Origin: Fuerstiella sp.
GTDB taxonomy: Bacteria; Planctomycetota; Planctomycetia; Planctomycetales; Planctomycetaceae
Assembly (NCBI GenBank): GCA_022843805.1
Contig: JALHMY010000024.1
Location: forward strand, 1 to 64,000
Length of the DNA stretch: 64,000 bases
Direction: 5' to 3'
This document shows positions 30,127 to 38,247 of this stretch, piece by piece. Position 1 is the first letter of the stretch, and each line of letters begins with the position of its first letter. The position numbers were made by a program, and so were the translations under genes. The notes beneath the pieces were generated by a model. That model saw only the letters and a program-made list of their open reading frames with translations, did not search any database and was not told the DNA's origin.

Positions 30127-30483
30127 GTGGCTCCACAGTCCGAACGTGTTCAGAGCCGGATTCGCTGCAAATATTGCGGAGGGTTCAACGGACCTCAGAT
30201 CCTGGCCGGTGATGGCCTGCTGAGTTCGCGTTCGGTGTTGCTTGCCGTCCTCGTCCTTGAAGCCGCGATGGCGATTTATGTGCTCATCGGGAATCCGTTT
30301 CGAGCATGGTGGCTTACGCTCGGCATGTTCACGGCGTTTGCTTTGTCGGCTGGCTACGCACTGGCGACCGGGCAGGATTGCAACTGCATTTCCAATCACG
30401 TCGGGCCGCGTTTCATGTTGCCTCTGGATCTGGCCGTTGTGGCGTTTGCCATTTGGCTGCGACCGGTGGCTGGATGGTGCTGA
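30127..30483 (+). CDS. MauE/DoxX-like small integral membrane protein
   Basis: 118 aa ORF; CKYCGG near N-terminus; SVLLAVLVLEAAMAIYVLIGNPFRAWWLTLGMFTAFALSAGYALATGQDCNCIS...PLDLAVVAFAIWL; start uncertain. Confidence 0.6.
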   Translation: MAPQSERVQSRIRCKYCGGFNGPQILAGDGLLSSRSVLLAVLVLEAAMAIYVLIGNPFRAWWLTLGMFTAFALSAGYALATGQDCNCISNHVGPRFMLPLDLAVVAFAIWLRPVAGWC

Positions 30484-30890
30484 TCGTTCGCTCGGACTGC
30501 GATCACTGCGACAAATTGGTCAGGAATTATTTTGCCGATCCGGCATGGCATCGTCCGGGGGAACGGACGGCAGTGTTCGTCGCGGGTGAAGACCGCTGGC
30601 CTTTCGAACTGGATGGAATCTCCCTGGAACCGGATGGCCGAACTGTTGTTCGTTGGGAAGAAGAGCCGTTTGTGGCAAGCCCGCTCGTGTGTTTGATAGA
30701 GGATGGGATTGTCGTAGATGCGGCCGACGGCACCGGGACAGATGAATTCATGTCGCAGCTGCATGTGTCGGCTGTAAATGCTCTGAAAAGTATAGACGAA
30801 AACAGTTCCTCAATTCCGCAGTCAGAGTATCTGTCAGCCGACTGCGACGTTATGATCGAAGAGGGATTCAACATGGAATGCCAGTTGTGA
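30474..30890 (+). CDS. Small thioredoxin-fold-like protein with CDHC motif
   Basis: ATG 30474 in frame with ORF 30306; MVLIVRSDCDHCDKLVRNYF; overlaps the upstream stop by 10 nt. Confidence 0.55.
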   Translation: MVLIVRSDCDHCDKLVRNYFADPAWHRPGERTAVFVAGEDRWPFELDGISLEPDGRTVVRWEEEPFVASPLVCLIEDGIVVDAADGTGTDEFMSQLHVSAVNALKSIDENSSSIPQSEYLSADCDVMIEEGFNMECQL

Positions 30891-30924
30891 ATGCAATTCG
30901 TTTGTTTCCTGGGTTCAAGGCGAT

Positions 30925-30960
30925 GGTCCATCCTTTCAAGTTGCACAGGAAGGATGGACC
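30925..30960. terminator. 11-bp perfect hairpin between 30890 and 30981
   Basis: GGTCCATCCTT-(14 nt)-AAGGATGGACC followed by ACTTTT. Confidence 0.6.
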
Positions 30961-30980
30961 ACTTTTGACGAGAGGTCATT

Positions 30981-32129
30981 ATGATTCAGCTCAGAACAGC
31001 GTTTCTTCTCGGTCTTGTTGTTCAACAGGCTTTATTGGCAGGTGAGGATCCCGCGGTCGACATTGAGACGGTGTCAATTGATGAGTTCCGGTCGATGGAT
31101 TTCGAGCACCAGACAGCGACGCTTCGGGCCGCGTTTGAACGGCGGCTTGAGCACGGCAGGAATATTTCTTACGAATCTACGATGCGCCTTAGAAACCACG
31201 AGCGGGATGGCGAATCCATAGGAGAAGTCGTCTGGGAGGGATTTCGCTATGATCACAGGCATTGGAAGCTGGGTGATTCCTACCGCATGGACACAGATCA
31301 ATACGGGCCAACCTTTCCCAAAGATCCTTTACAGTTCGTGCAGTCGGGTTTCGATTCCGGAGAAGGCGTGGGGCGGATGCGCGTACAGGGAAACGGCTCC
31401 GAAAAGATATATGGTCGCATCGATACCCGTCATGACAGAATCATCGTTGACAACCGCTATTCATACTGGCTCGACGGCGAAGATGTTACCGCTGCGGATT
31501 TTCTGATTCCGTATTTGGTGAAACATTCCGACAAGTACACGATTGGATTTGCCAAGGAAGAGCCACTGATTGAATTGACAGTGCCATGGATGCCGTTTCA
31601 CAGCCGGGACAAAGCACTTGGAGTTCGTCACTTCTGGTTAGATCCGACAAAGGGATTTTTACCGGTTAAAGGGGAGGCCCGGTGGGATGATGGACCGGAG
31701 TCGTGGCGAACCGAAAGATTTACTGTTGAAGCGTCGAGACTAGTCGGCGATGTGTGGATGCCCACAAACTTAAAAGAGTTCATCGGTTCCTCAAGCAGTA
31801 TGGTCGGCGGGCGGGCGGGTGTAATTAACGTCTGGGAGACGACCATTCTCAAGATCGAGCACGGCAAGGTAACCGCTAAGGATCTAATCGTGGATTTTCC
31901 CGCAGGAACAGAGGTTGTCGATGCCATAGAAGGCGTGACGTACATTCTCGGTAAAGACGGGAATCCGGTCGGAAAACGGGAGTCGCTAATGGTCGGGGCA
32001 ACAAGGACACGTCCCGAGTTGAGCGAGAACGATAAAAAGGGCTGGCCATGGCTGATCGTTCTCAACATCGTTTTGCTCGCTGTCGCAGCGCTGTACTACT
32101 TCATACGTCGAAAGAAGGCGGCAGGCTGA
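30981..32129 (+). CDS. Hypothetical protein with signal peptide and C-terminal TM anchor
   Basis: 382 aa; N-terminal IQLRTAFLLGLVVQQALLAGEDP; C-terminal WPWLIVLNIVLLAVAALYYFIRRKKAAG. Confidence 0.8.
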   Translation: MIQLRTAFLLGLVVQQALLAGEDPAVDIETVSIDEFRSMDFEHQTATLRAAFERRLEHGRNISYESTMRLRNHERDGESIGEVVWEGFRYDHRHWKLGDSYRMDTDQYGPTFPKDPLQFVQSGFDSGEGVGRMRVQGNGSEKIYGRIDTRHDRIIVDNRYSYWLDGEDVTAADFLIPYLVKHSDKYTIGFAKEEPLIELTVPWMPFHSRDKALGVRHFWLDPTKGFLPVKGEARWDDGPESWRTERFTVEASRLVGDVWMPTNLKEFIGSSSSMVGGRAGVINVWETTILKIEHGKVTAKDLIVDFPAGTEVVDAIEGVTYILGKDGNPVGKRESLMVGATRTRPELSENDKKGWPWLIVLNIVLLAVAALYYFIRRKKAAG

Positions 32130-32209
32130 GTTGTCTTCCACAGTTGCTCAATCCGCCGTTAGAGTCTGACTCTGTTTCATAATCGCACGATGCGAGAATC
32201 ATCGTGCCC

Positions 32210-32246
32210 CGCCACTCCGTGGCGGGAATCACGCCACGGAGTGGCG
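32210..32246. repeat. Twin-hairpin palindrome
   Basis: CGCCAC-TCC-GTGGCG-GGAATCA-CGCCAC-GGA-GTGGCG (15-bp perfect outer arms, two 6-bp inner stems). Confidence 0.92.
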
Positions 32247-32420
32247 AGGACTACTGATTGCGGCTTCGCCGCGATCAGACGGTATTGCCTGCCATTCACA
32301 ACAGGATATTGATAAGCCCGGAGCGAGTGCACCCGGCGGCGGCCGGTCTGGCCGTGGGGTTTTGAATGATTCAGACAGCCGACGGAAGTGCAGTGCGGTT
32401 TTTTCTTTTGGCGATGCATC

Positions 32421-34175
32421 ATGCTGTTCCAGGAATCGCTCAGAACAACCTTTCCTTATACTGACTGGCTGCCGTTGCCGCTGCTTTCCATCCATGCGGC
32501 ATTGCTGGTCTTTTCCGCCCACTGCCATTCGCCGGTGTGGGACGAAACTGTCAGAATTCAAGCCGGTTGCATTCACTGGCAAACCGGAGACATCAGTCGC
32601 AATCCAGGGAACCCGCCATTCAATGATCTGATCGCGTCCGCTCCGATCATGCTGTTTGCTAACGTGAACGAGCGGGATGACTTCACCCGGAGATTCCTGA
32701 ATTCCAGTCACGTTGTGAGGTTCGTATTTCTGGGGCGGTTAGCTCTGATTCCGTTTTCGGTGCTGGGTGGCTGGATCTGTTTCGCATGGGCTCGCGATCT
32801 CTTTGGGCGCACAGCAGGTTTGCTGGCACTCCTGCTGTGGTGCTTCGATCCCCTGATCCTTGCGCACGGATCGCTCATCACGGGAGACATGTTTTCCACA
32901 GTGGCGGGAGTCGGTGCGGCCTACTCATTCTGGAAGTGGATGCAGCGGCCGTGCATGTCGGGTGCCGTGGTCTGCGGAATCACTCTGGGGATCGCGCTGC
33001 TTTCCAAATATGTCTGGGTCATCATGCCGTTGCTGTGGCTGACGCTTTGGATGGCGCGGCGGTTTTCCGCTCCGCGTCCGGCTCAATGGCCCTTAGCACG
33101 CCAGATGGTGGTGATGGTCCTGATGTCTTTATACGTGGTCAATGCCGGGTATGGACTTGGGGGATCCTTTCAGCCGCTGGGTGGGTTTAAACTCACCAGC
33201 GAGACTCTTAAGCCGTTTGCGTTTTGGCAGGATGTCCATGCGACGTCCGGACTCGGACGCTGGATGAGACAGATTCCGGTTCCGCTGCCGCGAAACTACA
33301 TCATGGGGATCGATCAGATTGCAAACCATGTGCAGATTCTTCCCATGCGAACGTATGTGCATGGGGAATTCGTTGCCGGGCATGTCTGGTACTTTTACCT
33401 GTATGGCCTGCTGGTGAAGATGCCGCTGGGAACCTGGACGCTGCTGGCCGTCTCGTGTTATGCGAAAATTACGGCACATGATGGTCGTCCCCGAAGCAGT
33501 CATAACGACCTGGCACTGTGGCTACCCGCTTTAACGGTCTTGTGCTTCGCGAGCTGGGTGACATCCTACAAGTTTCTCCGCTACATCCTGCCGATGGTAC
33601 CTTTTGTGTTTATCTGGATGGGCGATGTGGCTGTCTGGGCGAAAGAAGGCGGATTATGGCGAAACTGTGTGGTGTGGGGCGCGCTGGGGTGGTCGGTCGT
33701 CAGCAGCCTGGCGGTTTATCCTCACAGTCTCTCATACTTTAACGAAGCGGCCGGAGGAACACGCAATGGTCATGCCCACCTGCTTGGTCCAAGTTATGAC
33801 TATGGGCAGGACTTCTTTTTCCTGAAGGACTGGATCGAATCACATCCTGAGGCGGAGCCGCTCTATGTGGAGTGTAATAATTGGGTCGATCCCAAAATCG
33901 CGGGCATTCAGTCAACAAGACGAATGCCACGATTCGGCCCCGAAGCGGGGTGGTATGTCCTGAGTACGAATGTGCTGCGGGGTTCGCTGCGGCTGCAGTA
34001 TCCGGTCGAAAGTACCGCCCGGTCGGAATTTCAGTACCTTGAGTCATTCCTTGAAGAGACACCCGTCGCGAGTGCTGGTTATTCGATCCGGATCTATCAT
34101 CTGGAATGCTGGAAGGCGAACGCGATGCGAGCCAGGCTGGGGCTGGAAGCGATCGAATGTGATGGTGCGAAGTAA
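32421..34175 (+). CDS. Multi-TM glycosyltransferase family 39-like (PMT/ArnT-type) protein
   Basis: ATG 32421 within ORF 32388; HSPVWDETVRIQAG; LIPFSVLGGWICFAWARDLFGRTAGLLALLLWCFDPLILAHGSLITGDM; many TM segments. Confidence 0.8.
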   Translation: MLFQESLRTTFPYTDWLPLPLLSIHAALLVFSAHCHSPVWDETVRIQAGCIHWQTGDISRNPGNPPFNDLIASAPIMLFANVNERDDFTRRFLNSSHVVRFVFLGRLALIPFSVLGGWICFAWARDLFGRTAGLLALLLWCFDPLILAHGSLITGDMFSTVAGVGAAYSFWKWMQRPCMSGAVVCGITLGIALLSKYVWVIMPLLWLTLWMARRFSAPRPAQWPLARQMVVMVLMSLYVVNAGYGLGGSFQPLGGFKLTSETLKPFAFWQDVHATSGLGRWMRQIPVPLPRNYIMGIDQIANHVQILPMRTYVHGEFVAGHVWYFYLYGLLVKMPLGTWTLLAVSCYAKITAHDGRPRSSHNDLALWLPALTVLCFASWVTSYKFLRYILPMVPFVFIWMGDVAVWAKEGGLWRNCVVWGALGWSVVSSLAVYPHSLSYFNEAAGGTRNGHAHLLGPSYDYGQDFFFLKDWIESHPEAEPLYVECNNWVDPKIAGIQSTRRMPRFGPEAGWYVLSTNVLRGSLRLQYPVESTARSEFQYLESFLEETPVASAGYSIRIYHLECWKANAMRARLGLEAIECDGAK

Positions 34176-34426
34176 TTCGCCCAGGCTGCCGCTGCATGCG
34201 GTCAGCCGGTCCGTTGAAATGGAGCAGGAACAATGTGCCTGACACGACAAGCACGTCGTGGATCGAAGCACATTCCAGTGCCGATCCTCGTGCTATTTCA
34301 AAGAAGCGATTCTTGTCCTTCAAGCTTTGCTTGCCGTTTGGGTGCAAAGGGGCTGGTCATGGTGATCGGCCCTACGCAGAATCAATCATGAGCACTCGGC
34401 GCTGGCTGCCAGTCTTCCCATGGACT

Positions 34427-34470
34427 GCGGCAGCCTGCTGCCGCTTTCGAGTCCACAGCCTGCTGTGGAC
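34427..34470. repeat. Pair of hairpins with identical CCTG loops but different stems
   Basis: GCGGCAG-CCTG-CTGCCGC and GTCCACAG-CCTG-CTGTGGAC, separated by 6 nt. Confidence 0.85.
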
Positions 34471-34557
34471 AACTCCTTTCAACCTGAACATCACGGGCAC
34501 ATGCCCAGCAGGATTTCCCACCCCAACCGACCTTGTGTCCAATGGCATGGACTTAGT

Positions 34558-34616
34558 GTCGCCTTTCGCTCCGCGAAAGTAGCGTTTTCGCTTTTTTTCG
34601 CAGAGCGAAAAACGAC
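34558..34616. repeat. Dispersed twin-hairpin palindromic element, copy B (divergent)
   Basis: GTCGCCTTTCGCTCCGCGAAAGTAGCGTTTTCGCTTTTTTTCGCAGAGCGAAAAACGAC; CTTTCGC-TCC-GCGAAAG then TTTTTCGC-AGA-GCGAAAAA. Confidence 0.88.
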
Positions 34617-34668
34617 TATGGAAGCCCGCACGATGCTTAAGTCCACGGCATTGGACCCTGTGTCGGTT

Positions 34669-34850
34669 GAGCCCAGGTTTGGCAACTACAGGAGTTGGAT
34701 CAGCCGTCTGAAATCATTGCGCTGAACCTGGATAGTGTAGTTGCCAAACCTGGGCTCCATCGGCACAAGGCCGATGGGGGCCGATAGCAATACCCTTGCA
34801 TCTGTAGTTGCCAAACCTGGGCTCAACCGGCACGAGGCCGGTTGGGGCCG
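34669..34850. repeat. 21-nt motif in three copies (one inverted, two direct), the direct copies followed by hairpins
   Basis: GTAGTTGCCAAACCTGGGCTC at 34737-34757 and 34804-34824; inverse GAGCCCAGGTTTGGCAACTAC at 34669-34689; hairpins CATCGGC/GCCGATG and CAACCGGC/GCCGGTTG. Confidence 0.93.
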
Positions 34851-35147
34851 GGCTGCAGATGATCCCGCAGCAGCGGAAAGTTCTCTTTTTCAAACAACAC
34901 AGAACCGACTGATTCTCCGGCTCGATCTGCAGGCGGTGTGATTGATCCGCGGTTCATATCTAACCGCGGATTTCGCGGATAACGCGGATGGAACAGGGCC
35001 TGCTCAGGGGTGACGCCCACACAGAGATTCGTTAACAGGAATGCTGGACTTCGTCTCACGGAACAAAACGTCGCCTTTGTCCCACTCCCAATTAATCAAA
35101 ACATCACATGGTCTCGTGCACTTCAGTTGTCGTTGAACCTTTTTGAA

Positions 35148-35229
35148 ACCACAGATTACACAGATTTTCACAGATAACAGCGGCGACCGCGTTTGTGTTT
35201 TATCTGTGCCCATCTGTGTTATCTGTGGT
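35148..35229. repeat. Dispersed imperfect inverted repeat 'CACAGAT' element, copy 2
   Basis: ACCACAGATTACACAGATTTTCACAGATAACA...TTTTATCTGTGCCCATCTGTGTTATCTGTGGT. Confidence 0.9.
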
Positions 35230-35585
35230 CAAAAAATGCGACTCAAAGACAACTCATTGGTCTGGATCAGCATTCGAGGTTTGTCCGCACCGGTCGCACC
35301 CATGACGTTGCAGACCAAAGGAAGAATTGGCAGAAAAATTTCAGGGCAGAAAAATGAATCGCAGATGACGATCCACGGGATGGCGAAGACTTCACCGTGG
35401 CCGTCGACAACGCTCTGTCACCGAGTTCTTCTGTTTCCCATAAATTTTCTGCCAAAGAAATCTTTCTGCCAACAAGTCGTCATTTCGCCCGGACAGAAGA
35501 ACTCTGTATGTCTTTCCCTGCGGAACTCGGGACCACCGCGAATCACCCTGTTGCAATTCTACAACGACCCATGTGCGGGAGGACG

Positions 35586-35672
35586 GACCGACTTTCAACT
35601 GTTCGCGATTGAACAGTTATTGCCGGGTTCGTTCGTTCATTCCTTCGTACGAGTACGAGTACGAGTACGGGG
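35586..35672. repeat. Dispersed repeat with (TACGAG)n tail, related to 28334-28403
   Basis: GACCGACTTTCAACTGTTCGCGATTGAACAGTTATTGCCGGGTTCGTTCG...TACGAGTACGAGTACGAGTACGGGG. Confidence 0.7.
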
Positions 35673-35748
35673 GGCTGCAAAAACTGGACAATGAGGTGGA
35701 AACCGGCCGTTTGCGGGGCGAGGGGGATTCCATCATTTTCAACCGAAT

Positions 35749-36459
35749 TTACGGTACGTACAGCCGGACGGAAAACATCAGGTTGTGAGATACAAGGTCA
35801 GCGAGGTAGTCGCCGGATGATCCGCCATCCAGCGCGATCGATGCGGTTCCCATGTCAAGAAATCGATATCCAAGGTCGATCTCAAAATTGTCGCTGACCG
35901 GGACGATAAACCCTGCTCCAGCCTGCCATGCAAAATTCGACGCAGTTGTCTCACCGGAAACTACGTTGTCCGTTACTGAAAGATGCATGCCGGCCGCCCC
36001 AATCCCGCCGCCGCCATACAGCCAAAGATGTTCGGCAATCGGAGCGTCGAGCCACAAATTGGCCAGAGTCGACCAGTTATCCGATGACTGTACGTCGTAA
36101 AAGAAGGAGATGGGTCCCGGAGGCCCGGGGAAGCTGTCTGTGACGTATCCCGCATCCTGCCGCCACATTGCTTCAAACTCCGGACGTATGCGGAACGATT
36201 CGTGTTCCTTCATCAATCCAAATGTTCCACCGAAGCCAACATTCGAATCGGTATCGTGATTGGAGTTCGTAAAAAACCCTGCAGTGTTAAAGCCTCCGCT
36301 GTCAAGGTTCGTGAAGGAACCAGTAAAGTTCGCCTGCACATAGGGATTGTAATCCCCAATTCGAAAAACTTCGGTGACCTCAATCGCATCCGCTCGACCG
36401 CTGTTCAGGATGACCAGGACAAGCAAACTCAGCCCGCTCAGTCGCAAATATCCAGGCAC
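35749..36459 (-). CDS. Outer-membrane beta-barrel/porin-like protein
   Basis: Signal peptide; alternating strands; NFEIDLGYRFLDMGTASI; terminal LVSHNLMFSVRLYVP. Confidence 0.72.
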   Translation of the reverse strand: MPGYLRLSGLSLLVLVILNSGRADAIEVTEVFRIGDYNPYVQANFTGSFTNLDSGGFNTAGFFTNSNHDTDSNVGFGGTFGLMKEHESFRIRPEFEAMWRQDAGYVTDSFPGPPGPISFFYDVQSSDNWSTLANLWLDAPIAEHLWLYGGGGIGAAGMHLSVTDNVVSGETTASNFAWQAGAGFIVPVSDNFEIDLGYRFLDMGTASIALDGGSSGDYLADLVSHNLMFSVRLYVP

Positions 36460-36752
36460 TCGATGACTCCTTCTTCCAGTACCAAAAACAGAGCAATCCG
36501 TTAGTGGGAAGATCGTCTGAGGTGCCTGGCTTCATGGTGTGCCGGGGCAGCAAAAGCAGCTGCATTTTCGGTGCAGATTCCATGAGCACCAGATATTCGC
36601 ATATTACGGAAAATCCGTCACACACCGAAATGCTAACGCAGTCCTGGCAGTTGCCCGGAGTATGGGTGTTTCTGCCTGGAGGTTATTCAGACCTGAGTGG
36701 TCAGCACGTGCCTGCAGGTGTATCAATTTCAGTCCAGTGCCGCTGCCCGCTC

Positions 36753-38222
36753 TTAACTGAGAATGTCACGGATAATATTGCCATGGACATCGGTCAGACG
36801 GAAATCACGACCCTGGAATCGATATGTCAGCTGCTCGTGATTCACTCCGAGCGTGTGCAGGATGGTTGCATTCAGGTCGTGGATATGAACGGGCTTGTCG
36901 ACCACGTTGTAGCTGAAATCGTCCGTTTCGCCGTAGACCTGTCCGGCTTTGATTCCTCCGCCAGCCAGCCACATGGTGAAATTGCGAGGATGATGGTCTC
37001 GTCCATAATTGTCGCGAGTCAGCGTCCCCTGACTGTAAACGGTGCGACCAAATTCACCACCCCAGATGACCAGAGTATCATCCAGCATCCCTCGCTGTTT
37101 CAAATCCTTCACCAGTGCGGCACTTGGACGATCCGCCGCAGGAGCCAGCTGTCGAATAGCGCCGGGAAGGCCGCCGTGATGGTCCCAGCCTCGCAGGAAG
37201 ACCTGAGTAAACGGAACTCCGCGTTCTGCAAGACGTCTGGCCAAAAGACAGTTATAGGCAAAAGTACCCGGTTCCTTCACCTCGGGGCCGTACATATCCA
37301 GAACGCTCTGAGGTTCATCCGAGATGTCAGTCAGGTCCGGAACCGATGTTTGCATCCGAAATGCCATTTCATACTGCGAAATTCGGGAAGCAATTTCCGG
37401 ATCACCCACGGTGTCAAGCCGCTGCTGATTCAGTTCTGACAGACCGTCCAGCATTCGCCGACGTGTCGCTGCATCAACTCCGTTGGGGTTGGACAAATAC
37501 AGCACCGGGTCACCGACAGATCGCAGTGCGACACCAGCATGCCGGGTCGACATAAACCCGCTGCCCCAGAGCCGAGAGAACAGCGCCTGCGACTGAGATC
37601 CGCTGGGCATTCTTGAATGCAAAACGACAAATGCCGGCAGATCTCGATTCGGGCTCCCCAGTCCGTACGATACCCATGCGCCCATACTCGGTCGTCCGGG
37701 AATCTGACTTCCGGTCTGAATGTACGTAATGGCAGGGTCGTGGTTGATTGCTTCCGTGTTGACGGTCTTAACAATGCACAGATCATCCACAATGGAGCCG
37801 ATTTCCGGGAGCAGATCGCTGATCCACGTGCCCTGCTGACCGTGCCGTGAAAATCGAAAGACTGATGGCGCGACAGGCAATCGAGTCTGCCCTGAGGTCA
37901 TCGTTGTAATTCGCTGGCCCTGCCGAATACTCTCCGGAAGATCCTTGTCAAAATACTCGTCCAGCTTCGGCTTGTAGTCATAGAGATCAAGCTGCGATGG
38001 AGCATCCGCCATAAACAGCCAGATCACTCGTTTTGCTGTTGGAGGATGATGCAGTCGACTCAGAAGGGCGTCCTCTGACGACTGTTCCGCACCCGCCGCA
38101 TTGCTGGTCAGCAGGCCGGGATTCATGACAGATGCGAGCGCAGCGGTACCAAGACCAGCAGCACTTCGGCCAAAGAAATATCGCCGAGTTTCCTGAAGTG
38201 CGTGTTGCCTGAAAGCATTCAT
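36753..38222 (-). CDS. DUF1501 domain-containing protein
   Basis: 489 aa; [87 protein letters not shown]. Confidence 0.95.
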   Translation of the reverse strand: MNAFRQHALQETRRYFFGRSAAGLGTAALASVMNPGLLTSNAAGAEQSSEDALLSRLHHPPTAKRVIWLFMADAPSQLDLYDYKPKLDEYFDKDLPESIRQGQRITTMTSGQTRLPVAPSVFRFSRHGQQGTWISDLLPEIGSIVDDLCIVKTVNTEAINHDPAITYIQTGSQIPGRPSMGAWVSYGLGSPNRDLPAFVVLHSRMPSGSQSQALFSRLWGSGFMSTRHAGVALRSVGDPVLYLSNPNGVDAATRRRMLDGLSELNQQRLDTVGDPEIASRISQYEMAFRMQTSVPDLTDISDEPQSVLDMYGPEVKEPGTFAYNCLLARRLAERGVPFTQVFLRGWDHHGGLPGAIRQLAPAADRPSAALVKDLKQRGMLDDTLVIWGGEFGRTVYSQGTLTRDNYGRDHHPRNFTMWLAGGGIKAGQVYGETDDFSYNVVDKPVHIHDLNATILHTLGVNHEQLTYRFQGRDFRLTDVHGNIIRDILS

Positions 38223-38247
38223 TTCGATGAATTCCTGTTCCCTTGTA

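Noticed and set aside
29738-30399. ORFs 29738..30223 (+) and 29749..30399 (-)
   Set aside because: Derived from the 29983-30106 inverted repeat and surrounding non-coding DNA; no domain or signal features.
35143-35694. 183-aa ORF with QITQIFTDNSGDRVCVLSVPICVICG
   Set aside because: Encoded by the CACAGAT inverted repeat plus the hexamer-tailed repeat; this peptide is a recurring spurious translation.
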